From Candidatus Cloacimonadota bacterium (GTDB taxonomy: Bacteria; Cloacimonadota; Cloacimonadia; Cloacimonadales; Cloacimonadaceae): 5,518 bases of DNA. The position numbers and the translations under genes were made by a program. Below, piece after piece: positions 1 through 5,518 of the stretch. The DNA lies in contig JALNXT010000116.1 of the NCBI GenBank assembly GCA_023230245.1, forward strand, positions 1 to 5,518, in the 5' to 3' direction. The notes beneath the pieces are model-generated. The model had not been told where the DNA came from and ran no database searches. It saw nothing but the letters and a program-made list of their open reading frames with translations. Numbering within the stretch: position 1 is the stretch's first letter; each line of letters starts with the position of its first letter.

Positions 1-2422
1 AATCCGGATAGGCTCTATCCAGCCATTCTCTGCTTTGGTATTTCAGCGAGATTAAACCCGGTAGTTTGGCATCTTGAGCACTGCTAATCTGCAAAACGCC
101 GTTATCCGCGCTCTGCTCTTTCCCCTCCTCAATAAAGCTTACTTTTCCCTGGGGTTTGAAGGCAAGCAATCCCCGCTCCACGCTGTATAGAGGCAAGTCC
201 ATTTGGCAGCGAATAATCTCCAGCGGCTTAATTGCTTTGTCTGCTATCAGCCAATCTACACTGCGTTTATCCTCTTCCAAGCTAAGAGTTTTGGTTTCTG
301 CCATCAGACTATCCGGCTTTAGGGAGAAGGTGCCGTGTAAGCTGCTATCTTCATGCTGCTTTAGTTCTACCTCAAAGGCGTGCGTAATAAAGGGATTAGC
401 CTTGTTTATGCTAAGTTCCAGAGATGGGTATAATGGCTTAGATTCATGCCTTTGGTGCAGGGCAGCATTGCGGGTTTGATAGGCATTCTTAAATACATCC
501 AGATACATTTGAATAGGTGCTGTATCGCGTGTGCCCTGGCGCAGACAATCACTTAGGTTCAGCTCCCAATTGATCCGCCATTCATCAAACATAGCTTGCC
601 ACGGTGCCGCCCAAATAACGCTGTAGGTAGTATCGTCAGTTGCCGAATATAGCCAGTTTTCTGGAATGCTCTCTGTCCCAAAACTGAGAGAATCTCTATC
701 GGGCATATCGCTTTCCAGCTTCATTAAGCGACCCTTATGCGAAAAGCTTAAGTTGTTTGTAGGCATATAGATGCTCTGCTTAAACCAGAGGTCTTCTTCA
801 CGTTGCGGAAGCTTGATTATCCTTATATGCAGCTCCAGCAACCCAGAGGGATAGAGGGTAAACACGCGGGCAAACTCCAGCCCCACTATTTCTTTGGAGC
901 GGTGAAACACCAGCAATTGGTTGGCATAACCCAGGTCTTTCACCTCTGTATCGTAGGGTAGCTCATAATTGAACTCTTTGGAATATGGCTTGCCAATAGC
1001 GGGGACGTATAGATAAAAAGAATTGCCATAAGTGATTTGGAAGTAGGCAAAGTTTTTATTATCCTCTTTATCATAGGTGAAGCTGTTTAAGCCATTCAGC
1101 AAGTAACAATAATTTCTGGTAATCTGCTGATCCTTAGAGCTGGGGCAGCCTAATACCACACATTCGCTTCTGCTATATTCCAGTGCTTTTCCTCCCTCTG
1201 GAATGGCGGTTATTTTAAGCAGAGGATTATAGATGCAGCCCGCCTTGGCAGTAAAACTAAGCGGGATAAAGCTGCGTGCATGTGCTTCCAGATAGACATC
1301 GAATACGCTTTTCTCAAGCTCTATCAGCTCGTCTTGGGGAAATTCTATCACGAATCGGCAGCCCATGGCAAATTTACACTCCAGATTTAGATACATCATG
1401 CTTAGCCTGCCGGGAGTTATCAAAGTTTCGCAGTTTCTTAGCTGCACCTGCAAGGGGTACTGAATGCGCAGTCCTGTCTTTAGCCCGATAGATTTACCCT
1501 GCCAAAAGAAGGTTGCTGCCACTCCGGGACAGGTTTGCCATTCATTGCATTCGGTTTCGATAGGCTCTATTTCGTAGCTGGAGGTGAGCTCTTTGCTTCC
1601 GCAGAAACTTGTCTGGAAATCCAGCTTATGCTTCACCACGCCGTCATCCGCACCTTGCAGGCTGATCTCGCAAGCTTTGCTGCCGGGGATGTTTATGTGG
1701 TAAGATACGGCATGTGAACCGCCAAATACCGGCTTGGGATTATCCGCCATGCTATACACTTCAAAATCTTCCGTGCAGATTTTTACGATGCCTCTGCCTT
1801 GACGTTCGAAGCTTACTTGCAGCCTTTTGCCATCCTTTTCCCACAGATAATCGTAGATCGCAAAGCCGTTTTCGTCTCTGCCATCCGGCTCTATACTGAG
1901 ATCGCGCACCGCATCATCATACCAGTGAAACACTTCAAAATAGGGCTTTAGCAGTTCGTTATTCAGCAGTTCCGGCAGGAAGTTCATCAAATGCGTGGCT
2001 TGCGCCTCCATGTTTTCCCAAAAGAAGCCACATTTCTTGTACAGAGGCACCGCTTTGGTGTTGCCCGCCCAAGTGAAGAGATCTATCCTATTATAGCCAA
2101 GTTCGGCAGCCCGTAACACACAGCGCTGCACCAAAACCTTGCCGATGCCTTTTCCGTGGGAAGGAGGATCAACCGAGAGCATCTGGATATAGGCAATGCC
2201 TGGCTCTGTGTCTGAAGTGGCAAGCTTTGCGTAGCCAATCACCAGCTCGTCTTGCACGGCTAAAAAGATGTTCAGATGAGACGATTCGCCTTCTTCGTGC
2301 AACACCTTTTCTTCGGAGCTGTAAAAATTCATCCCATTCCAACCGCTACTGCAGCGATTCCACATTTCTGCTACAGCTTTGGCAAGCTCAGGACGGTATT
2401 CCTGATAGCTAACATTACTCAT
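1..2422 (-). CDS. Giant GNAT-family N-acetyltransferase fused to a large uncharacterised region (C-terminus beyond window)
   Basis: The frame is open without a stop for 807 codons from the ATG at 2422-2420 to the window edge, so the C-terminus is missing. The start is fixed by a Shine-Dalgarno AAAGGAG on the minus strand (2428-2434), five bases before the ATG. Residues about 1-145 form a GNAT domain. Motif A, the acetyl-CoA pyrophosphate-binding loop, is at about 82-100 (LSVDPPSHGKGIGKVLVQR), with the Q/R-x-x-G-x-G core as HGKGIG. Motif B is at about 118-133 (WAGNTKAVPLYKKCGF). GNAT enzymes transfer acetyl from acetyl-CoA to an amine; the substrate cannot be read here. A typical GNAT protein is 150-200 residues, so at least 650 further residues are fused on. 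These alternate short hydrophobic and polar stretches, suggesting beta-sandwich folds. I recognise no catalytic motif in them. No signal peptide or membrane segment is seen, so it is probably cytosolic. GNAT assignment is firm; overall function is unknown. Confidence 0.88.
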   Translation of the reverse strand, partial: MSNVSYQEYRPELAKAVAEMWNRCSSGWNGMNFYSSEEKVLHEEGESSHLNIFLAVQDELVIGYAKLATSDTEPGIAYIQMLSVDPPSHGKGIGKVLVQRCVLRAAELGYNRIDLFTWAGNTKAVPLYKKCGFFWENMEAQATHLMNFLPELLNNELLKPYFEVFHWYDDAVRDLSIEPDGRDENGFAIYDYLWEKDGKRLQVSFERQGRGIVKICTEDFEVYSMADNPKPVFGGSHAVSYHINIPGSKACEISLQGADDGVVKHKLDFQTSFCGSKELTSSYEIEPIETECNEWQTCPGVAATFFWQGKSIGLKTGLRIQYPLQVQLRNCETLITPGRLSMMYLNLECKFAMGCRFVIEFPQDELIELEKSVFDVYLEAHARSFIPLSFTAKAGCIYNPLLKITAIPEGGKALEYSRSECVVLGCPSSKDQQITRNYCYLLNGLNSFTYDKEDNKNFAYFQITYGNSFYLYVPAIGKPYSKEFNYELPYDTEVKDLGYANQLLVFHRSKEIVGLEFARVFTLYPSGLLELHIRIIKLPQREEDLWFKQSIYMPTNNLSFSHKGRLMKLESDMPDRDSLSFGTESIPENWLYSATDDTTYSVIWAAPWQAMFDEWRINWELNLSDCLRQGTRDTAPIQMYLDVFKNAYQTRNAALHQRHESKPLYPSLELSINKANPFITHAFEVELKQHEDSSLHGTFSLKPDSLMAETKTLSLEEDKRSVDWLIADKAIKPLEIIRCQMDLPLYSVERGLLAFKPQGKVSFIEEGKEQSADNGVLQISSAQDAKLPGLISLKYQSREWLDRAYPD

Positions 2423-2503
2423 AACGACTCCTTTGATGCCTCATTAGCAATTATTTTAGGCAAATATGAGTCCCTTTTTATGTCAACTACTTTTTCCATG
2501 TAT

Positions 2504-2580
2504 GCATCCCCACATTTTTTACTTTAGTGCTCGTTTTACTACTGTCGTTCCCGCGGGAACGGCAAAAACCGGGGGGATGC
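2504..2580. repeat. Nested inverted repeat around a perfect 16-bp palindrome
   Basis: The outer arms 2504-2520 and 2564-2580 are inverted copies of each other (GCATCCCC followed by a T-run, 14 of 17 positions matching). Between them, 2546-2561 is a perfect palindrome, CGTTCCCGCGGGAACG, extendable to 2544-2563 with one G-T pair. The palindrome lies off-centre, next to the right arm. It is not followed by a T-run on either strand, so it does not look like an intrinsic terminator. It may be a protein-binding site for the divergent genes on each side, or a copy of a small dispersed repeat. The symmetry is seen directly; the role is inference. Confidence 0.6.
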
Positions 2581-2596
2581 CTGCTTAGATTAAAAC

Positions 2597-2625
2597 TTGA
2601 CAGGATATATTCCTACTTTATTTGT
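2597..2625 (+). promoter_or_regulatory. Weak candidate promoter for the cleaved-adhesin gene
   Basis: A perfect TTGACA -35 hexamer lies at 2597-2602, in the same local context (ACTTGACA) as the strong promoter at 3728. No good -10 box follows at 16-18 bases; the best is TATTTG at 2619-2624, which matches TATAAT only at its first three positions. If it is used, the transcript would carry a leader of about 80 bases before the start codon at 2708. Low confidence because of the poor -10. Confidence 0.3.
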
Positions 2626-2692
2626 TACATTAGGTGTCGGTAATGATCTCAACAAAGCCTGTGGATATCGCTTGGTTACGGGTTCGGCGCTC

Positions 2693-2699
2693 AAAGGAG
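2693..2699 (+). promoter_or_regulatory. Shine-Dalgarno that fixes the start at 2708
   Basis: AAAGGAG lies eight bases before ATG 2708. It decides between this ATG and an in-frame upstream TTG at 2597. The ATG is directly followed by a textbook signal peptide, whereas the upstream extension would bury that peptide 37 residues inside the protein. Confidence 0.85.
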
Positions 2700-2707
2700 T
2701 TTTAAAG

Positions 2708-3469
2708 ATGAAAAAAGGTTTAGCCATTATGACAGCCATGCTTTTGCTGGCAGTTTTTGCCTATGCGCAGATTACACCACCATTTACTGCGAATTTTGAT
2801 GGAACAGAAGCACCTTCTCTGCCTTCGGGATGGGTAAATATAAATGTCGAAGGCGATTATCGTTCCTGGATAACAGAAGCGAGCCATGGTCATTCTGCAC
2901 CGAACTGTTTGTACATGAATACCAATAGTCCCACAGGCTCGGATGACTGGGCAATAAGCCCTTCCTTGCATCTGAGCGCCGGCACTTCCTATACCCTGGA
3001 ATTTTATTATCGTTCAGATTGCCCTCATTGGACTGAACTACTCGGGGTATATTTGGGTTCTGCTGCCACAATAGCTGCGATGCAAACACATCTAACTGAT
3101 GTTAGCATCACATCCTGTACCTATGCAGCTACATCAGTTACGGTTACTGTTCCAAGCACAGGAAACTATTTCCTGGGATTTTATGCGCACAGCGCAGCAT
3201 ATATGAATTTCATCGCCGTAGATGACGTTAGCCTTGTTGCTGCAACACCATTAGCAGAACCAGTGCTTACCATCACCAAGGTTAGCAGAGGGGTGCAGTT
3301 GGATTGGGGTAACGTACCCGGAGCCAATTCCTATAAGATCTATGCCTCAAACGACATCCCCACCAGCCCTGATGCTTGGGGCTTGCCCATTGCAAGTACA
3401 AATTCTTTCACCTATCTCTATACCGGAGCAGAGAGATACAAGTTCTTTATGGTTCGTGCTTCCAATTAG
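2708..3469 (+). CDS. Exported choice-of-anchor J (cleaved adhesin) protein with C-terminal fibronectin-like domain
   Basis: The product has 253 residues. Residues 1-20 are a Sec signal peptide: basic MKK, a hydrophobic core, and AYA before a likely cleavage at Q21. Residues about 26-178 match the cleaved-adhesin / choice-of-anchor J domain, a jelly-roll fold found in adhesins and exported peptidases. Supporting motifs are the opening FDG...LPSGW (30-42), the GSDDWAISPSLHLSAG block (77-92), and the closing FIAVDDVSLVA (168-178). Residues about 184-253 resemble a fibronectin type III module, with V.LDW...GA.SYKIYAS and a final strand YKFFMVRAS. The chain stops right after this strand. No T9SS-type sorting domain, LPXTG motif, lipobox or transmembrane anchor is seen, so the mature protein is probably released or periplasmic. 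A role in adhesion or carbohydrate binding is the family expectation, not something shown here. Confidence 0.87.
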   Translation: MKKGLAIMTAMLLLAVFAYAQITPPFTANFDGTEAPSLPSGWVNINVEGDYRSWITEASHGHSAPNCLYMNTNSPTGSDDWAISPSLHLSAGTSYTLEFYYRSDCPHWTELLGVYLGSAATIAAMQTHLTDVSITSCTYAATSVTVTVPSTGNYFLGFYAHSAAYMNFIAVDDVSLVAATPLAEPVLTITKVSRGVQLDWGNVPGANSYKIYASNDIPTSPDAWGLPIASTNSFTYLYTGAERYKFFMVRASN

Positions 3470-3470
3470 T

Positions 3471-3497
3471 TGGAAGGATGGAAGGTTGGAGGGGTGG
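3471..3497 (+). repeat. Purine-rich degenerate 8-bp tandem repeat
   Basis: Three consecutive 8-base units read TGGAAGGA, TGGAAGGT and TGGAGGGG, followed by a partial TGG. The array starts one base after the TAG stop of the upstream gene. It is short and degenerate and may be a decayed microsatellite. Confidence 0.5.
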
Positions 3498-3640
3498 CAA
3501 GACCAGACGGCTGTTGAAGTCCATCCCGCCTGACGGTTTGAACTTAACCAATCTTTACCATTTTGCAAAGTTATCTACTGCATTGCAGGCACTTAGCTAT
3601 TTTATGGTCACTACATGAGTTGACGTTTTACGACTTTTCT

Positions 3641-3671
3641 GGGGCTGGGATTGGGGCTTAGATTCAGGGCT
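3641..3671 (+). repeat. 12-bp direct repeat with clustered G-runs
   Basis: GGGGCTGGGATT (3641-3652) is followed directly by GGGGCTTAGATT (3653-3664), differing at two positions, and then by CAGGG. The four G-runs (GGGG, GGG, GGGG, GGG) are separated by 2, 3 and 10 bases, so a G-quadruplex with one long loop is possible on this strand. It lies about 60 bases upstream of the -35 box of the next gene. The repeat is visible; any structure is inference. Confidence 0.4.
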
Positions 3672-3727
3672 TTGTAGCTTTGTTTATGGCTTTCTTCCGG
3701 GGCGCTGGAGATTATCAATATTTGGAC

Positions 3728-3756
3728 TTGACATTTCATGTTGGCAGCAATAAAAT
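3728..3756 (+). promoter_or_regulatory. Strong sigma-70-type promoter for the YD-repeat gene
   Basis: A perfect -35 box TTGACA (3728-3733) is separated by 17 bases from TAAAAT (3751-3756), which differs from the TATAAT consensus at one base. The predicted transcription start near 3763 gives a leader of only about 20 bases, which holds the GAGG ribosome binding site at 3775-3778. Spacing and matches make this the best promoter in the window. Confidence 0.75.
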
Positions 3757-3784
3757 ATACAGCATAAGATAAGCGAGGTTCAAC

Positions 3785-4630
3785 ATGAGTAAAAGATACG
3801 CATTAACCCTTCTGTTGGTATTGTTAGCAATCATCCTTAGTGCTCTTCCTAAAAATGATTGGGAAGTGCAGGGCTTAAAGGGCAAGGTTCAATCTGTGCA
3901 AACTGAAGATAAAACACAATATTTCAATAAAGCTGGCTATCTGTTATCTGAGCATTATACATATGGTGAAGTCTTCGTAAACGTAAGTTATTACACATAC
4001 GATAAAGCCGGACACCTTATTTCTCTTGAGACAAAAGACGATTCGCAAAATTACGCAGAAGGCACTTATTACACCTATAACCAAGAGGGTTTGTTAAGCG
4101 AAGAAAAGAGCAACAGTTGGGGTTATGACCAGACCATCAAATATGCTTACAACGATAAGAAACAGATTGTGTGGAAGAAAACATACGACGATGATGAAGA
4201 ATTATACGAAGCAGTAGAATACACCTATGATAAAAAGGGCAATAAGATAAAAGAGACCCATTACAATTCGGACATGCAGATCAAGGACTATACTGCATAC
4301 TCCTACGACAAAAAGAAATGCCTGTTGGAAAGCCGTGTTTATCTTGACGAGAACGAGATGGTTTCCAATATTATATACAAGTATAACGCCCGCAAACAAC
4401 TGATCGAAGAAACTCATTTTATCGGGAAAGCGCTTATATTAACTGAGCAAAACAGTTACGACAAAAAAGCTAATCTCACTGAAACTGTGATTACTTACTA
4501 CGGGGAAGATGAGCACACCATAACAACTGCAAGTTATGCTTATGATACCAAGGGAAACTGGATAACTATGGCAGTTTCCGCTGACGAAGAGCATTCCCAA
4601 ACCTCAAGACGCATCATCTCTTACTTTTAA
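3785..4630 (+). CDS. Exported YD-repeat (RHS-like) protein
   Basis: The product has 281 residues. It starts at ATG 3785, six bases after GAGG (3775-3778). Residues 1-20 form a signal peptide with a long Leu/Ile-rich core, likely cut after LSA. There is no cysteine near the cut, so it is not a lipoprotein; the only cysteine is C179. After the motif LKGKVQSVQ (31-39), common at the start of such proteins, the chain is a ladder of tandem motifs of the form (T/A/S)Y(D/N)KKGNL. They begin near residues 46, 71, 97, 121, 147, 173, 199, 224 and 252, about every 26 residues, with Y[TK]Y strands just before most of them. This matches YD/RHS repeats, which form beta-strand coils in large RHS toxins and teneurins. 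Here the array stands alone: no RHS core protease motif and no toxin tip follow. It is probably periplasmic or outer-surface; function unknown. Confidence 0.85.
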   Translation: MSKRYALTLLLVLLAIILSALPKNDWEVQGLKGKVQSVQTEDKTQYFNKAGYLLSEHYTYGEVFVNVSYYTYDKAGHLISLETKDDSQNYAEGTYYTYNQEGLLSEEKSNSWGYDQTIKYAYNDKKQIVWKKTYDDDEELYEAVEYTYDKKGNKIKETHYNSDMQIKDYTAYSYDKKKCLLESRVYLDENEMVSNIIYKYNARKQLIEETHFIGKALILTEQNSYDKKANLTETVITYYGEDEHTITTASYAYDTKGNWITMAVSADEEHSQTSRRIISYF

Positions 4631-4650
4631 TATTGAGCATCTGGCACGCG

Positions 4651-4758
4651 CTTGCTTATCCGAACCCGAGCCGATCGGGATCTCATCGGGATCTCATCGG
4701 GTTGAATCCCGATCAAAGCCTCTTCAGTTCATGTTCGGGTCAGCTTCGCATAAGCAAG
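4651..4758. repeat. 108-bp imperfect inverted repeat with inner hairpin
   Basis: The outer arms CTTGCTTATCCGAA (4651-4664) and TTCGCATAAGCAAG (4745-4758) pair at 13 of 14 positions. Inside them, GATCGGGAT (4673-4681) pairs perfectly with ATCCCGATC (4706-4714). The whole element could fold into a long two-stage hairpin as DNA or RNA. No T-run follows the outer arm, so it is not a standard intrinsic terminator, though it may protect or end the upstream transcript. It could also be a copy of a dispersed palindromic repeat. The pairing is seen; the role is inference. Confidence 0.6.
4674..4701. repeat. 11-bp tandem repeat, 2.5 copies
   Basis: ATCGGGATCTC occurs at 4674-4684 and again, identically, at 4685-4695, followed by a partial ATCGGG at 4696-4701. 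Each copy can pair with the single complement ending at 4714, by 9, 8 or 6 base pairs. The stem therefore has three possible registers. Confidence 0.75.
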
Positions 4759-4767
4759 GAATCTCTA

Positions 4768-4817
4768 TGTTCCCATCGAAAAGGAGTGCCAGTGTTCCCA
4801 TCGAAAAGGAGCGCCAG
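4768..4817. repeat. 25-bp direct tandem repeat, two copies
   Basis: Two adjacent 25-base units (4768-4792 and 4793-4817) differ at one position. Each opens with TGTTCCCATCG, contains GAAAAGGAG, and ends in GCCAG. The GAAAAGGAG core looks like a ribosome binding site, but no start codon with a usable frame follows. The second unit runs directly into the hairpins at 4813-4857. Confidence 0.75.
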
Positions 4818-4857
4818 CGTCTTTGCTGGCAAGGTCTGTCGGTGTCCTCACTGACAG
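4813..4857. repeat. Two adjacent short hairpins
   Basis: GCCAGC (4813-4818) and GCTGGC (4825-4830) form a perfect 6-bp stem with a 6-base loop. Five bases later, CTGTCGGTG (4836-4844) and CACTGACAG (4849-4857) form a 9-bp stem with one G-T pair and the 4-base loop TCCT. There is no following T-run. The compact double hairpin resembles REP-type intergenic elements, or it could be part of a small structured RNA. Both readings are inference. Confidence 0.6.
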
Positions 4858-4896
4858 TAAGAAAAGCGTAGAGTATCGCTTTATCTCACTTTCTCA

Positions 4897-4925
4897 TTGA
4901 CAAATAAGTGTGTATTCCTTTTACT
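4897..4925 (+). promoter_or_regulatory. Promoter for the SsnA-type aminohydrolase gene
   Basis: TTGACA (4897-4902) is followed after 17 bases by TTTACT (4920-4925), a four-of-six match to TATAAT. The predicted transcript would start near 4932 and have a leader of about 25 bases, containing the AAAGGAG at 4946-4952. The promoter begins 40 bases after the last hairpin of the repeat block. Confidence 0.6.
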
Positions 4926-4957
4926 TGAAACCCCAATGTGAAAGTAAAGGAGATAAC

Positions 4958-5518
4958 ATGAATAGATACATTATTCACGGTGGACTTATCCTTAGCTTTG
5001 ATGCTAAGCAACCAGTTTTAAAGGACATGGCAATTCTGGTGGAGGATGGCAAGATAAGCAAAATTGCCCCTTTGGCAGATTTCTCTACGATAGCATGTGA
5101 ACGGATAGACGTACAGGGCAAGCTTATTATGCCCGGATTGATAAATGCACACCATCATTTCTACTCCACTTTAGTAACGGGCTTAGGTAAAGCTGCCCCC
5201 TCCAAAGACTTCAATGAAGTGCTAAACAACCTCTGGTGGCGTCTGGATAAAAAGCTGCTGAATGAAGAGAACTATATCAGTGCGTTGGTTTCGTCTCTAA
5301 CCGCCATCCGCAAAGGCACAACCACGATTATAGATCACCATGCCTCGCCCTTTGCCGTGCGTGGCTCACTAAGTGAAATCGCCAGGGCGACCAAACTTAG
5401 CGGGATTCGTGCCAGCCTCTGTTATGAAGTGTCGGATAGGGATGGCGAAGCTATTGCCCAGGAAGGGATTGAGGAAAATGCAGCCTGGATAAAAAGCTGC
5501 CAAACCCATCCTGATGAG
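4958..5518 (+). CDS. ssnA: SsnA-family metal-dependent aminohydrolase, N-terminal part
   Basis: The first 187 residues are present and the frame runs off the right edge; family members are about 440 residues long. AAAGGAG (4946-4952) lies five bases before the ATG. Residues 1-58 form the small beta-sandwich that opens amidohydrolase-superfamily enzymes. The metal-binding HxH follows in MPGLINAHHHFYS (58-70; H65 and H67). The segment NNLWWRLDKKL (90-100), IDHHASP (125-131) and GSLSE (136-140) are close to what I recall of E. coli SsnA, which separates it from generic guanine deaminases and chlorohydrolases. The remaining metal ligands would lie beyond the window. SsnA is a putative cytosolic aminohydrolase. 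Its genes are often found with ygfK/xdh-type, selenium-dependent molybdenum hydroxylase genes linked to purine breakdown, so such partners may lie to the right. The exact substrate is not established. Confidence 0.88.
   Translation, partial: MNRYIIHGGLILSFDAKQPVLKDMAILVEDGKISKIAPLADFSTIACERIDVQGKLIMPGLINAHHHFYSTLVTGLGKAAPSKDFNEVLNNLWWRLDKKLLNEENYISALVSSLTAIRKGTTTIIDHHASPFAVRGSLSEIARATKLSGIRASLCYEVSDRDGEAIAQEGIEENAAWIKSCQTHPDE

Larger units (their letters stand above)
3470..3784. other. Gene-free spacer between the two exported-protein genes
   Basis: No convincing coding frame is present: the short open frames here have no ribosome binding site or recognisable product. The stretch contains a purine-rich tandem repeat just after the upstream stop codon, a cluster of G-runs around 3641-3671, and the promoter of the next gene at 3728-3756. 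I see no hairpin followed by a T-run, so no intrinsic terminator for the upstream gene can be named. Confidence 0.7.
4631..4957. other. Gene-free, repeat-rich spacer upstream of the aminohydrolase gene
   Basis: No gene is supported here. One frame stays open from about 4633 to 4854, but it has no ribosome binding site and its predicted peptide follows the tandem DNA repeats. The left two thirds (4651-4857) are filled with inverted and tandem repeats and look more GC-rich than the genes on either side. The right third carries the promoter and ribosome binding site of the next gene. Confidence 0.75.

Noticed and set aside
156..2412. Several plus-strand open frames of 60-107 codons opposite the GNAT gene
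   Set aside because: They are all antisense to one continuous 807-codon frame with recognisable GNAT motifs, have no clear ribosome binding sites, and give composition-driven peptides without domains.
2453..2486. Sigma-70 promoter for the GNAT gene (minus strand TTGACA with TAAAAT)
   Set aside because: The two boxes are 22 bases apart, too far for a normal promoter, and the position at 17 bases is a poor -10. The true promoter is left open.
2544..2570. Intrinsic terminator at the 16-bp palindrome
   Set aside because: The stem is GC-rich, but no T-run follows it on either strand. It also lies between divergent genes, where no terminator is expected.
2603..2692. Riboswitch or structured leader before the cleaved-adhesin gene
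   Set aside because: No conserved riboswitch motif and no stable stem-loop pair could be found in this stretch by eye.
2597..2707. N-terminal extension of the cleaved-adhesin protein from an in-frame TTG
   Set aside because: The TTG is itself part of the TTGACA hexamer and has no ribosome binding site. The extension would place the signal peptide 37 residues into the chain, while ATG 2708 has AAAGGAG at a good distance.
4674..4817. CRISPR array
   Set aside because: The repeats are directly adjacent, of different unit lengths (11 and 25 bases), with only two to three copies and no spacers.
4633..4854. 73-codon open frame in the repeat region
   Set aside because: It has no ribosome binding site and overlaps the inverted and tandem repeats from end to end. 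Its peptide repeats simply mirror the DNA repeats.

Overview
The window reads as chromosomal DNA from an anaerobic bacterium of the Fibrobacterota-Chlorobiota-Bacteroidota neighbourhood, most likely a Candidatus Cloacimonadota (WWE1) type genome. That assignment is inference. It rests on a secreted choice-of-anchor J / cleaved-adhesin protein with a C-terminal fibronectin-like module, a secreted YD-repeat protein with the 'LKGKV.SV' N-terminal motif common in that group, an SsnA-type aminohydrolase, strong AAAGGAG ribosome binding sites, and intergenic DNA full of small palindromes. No rRNA or other phylogenetic marker is present to settle it.

Layout. (1) Positions 2422 down to 1, minus strand: one very long open frame, 807 codons and still open at the window edge. 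It has an N-terminal GNAT acetyltransferase domain fused to at least 650 residues of unrecognised, probably beta-rich sequence. (2) 2423-2707: divergent intergenic region with a perfect 16-bp palindrome inside a wider imperfect inverted repeat. (3) 2708-3469, plus: exported protein of 253 residues with a cleaved-adhesin domain and a fibronectin-like domain. (4) 3470-3784: gene-free stretch with a purine-rich tandem repeat, a G-run cluster and a near-consensus sigma-70-type promoter. (5) 3785-4630, plus: exported protein of 281 residues built from about nine YD-type repeats. (6) 4631-4957: gene-free stretch packed with inverted and tandem repeats, followed by a promoter. (7) 4958 to the right edge, plus: first 187 residues of an SsnA-family metal-dependent aminohydrolase.

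The genes do not form an obvious operon. Each has its own long upstream region and a TTGACA hexamer, although only two of these sit in convincing promoters. Functionally they look like independent units: a probable modifying enzyme, two exported repeat or adhesion-type proteins, and a purine- or selenium-linked hydrolase whose partners would lie to the right. No clearly new multi-gene system is visible. The items most worth following up are the giant GNAT fusion and the compound repeat region at 4651-4857.
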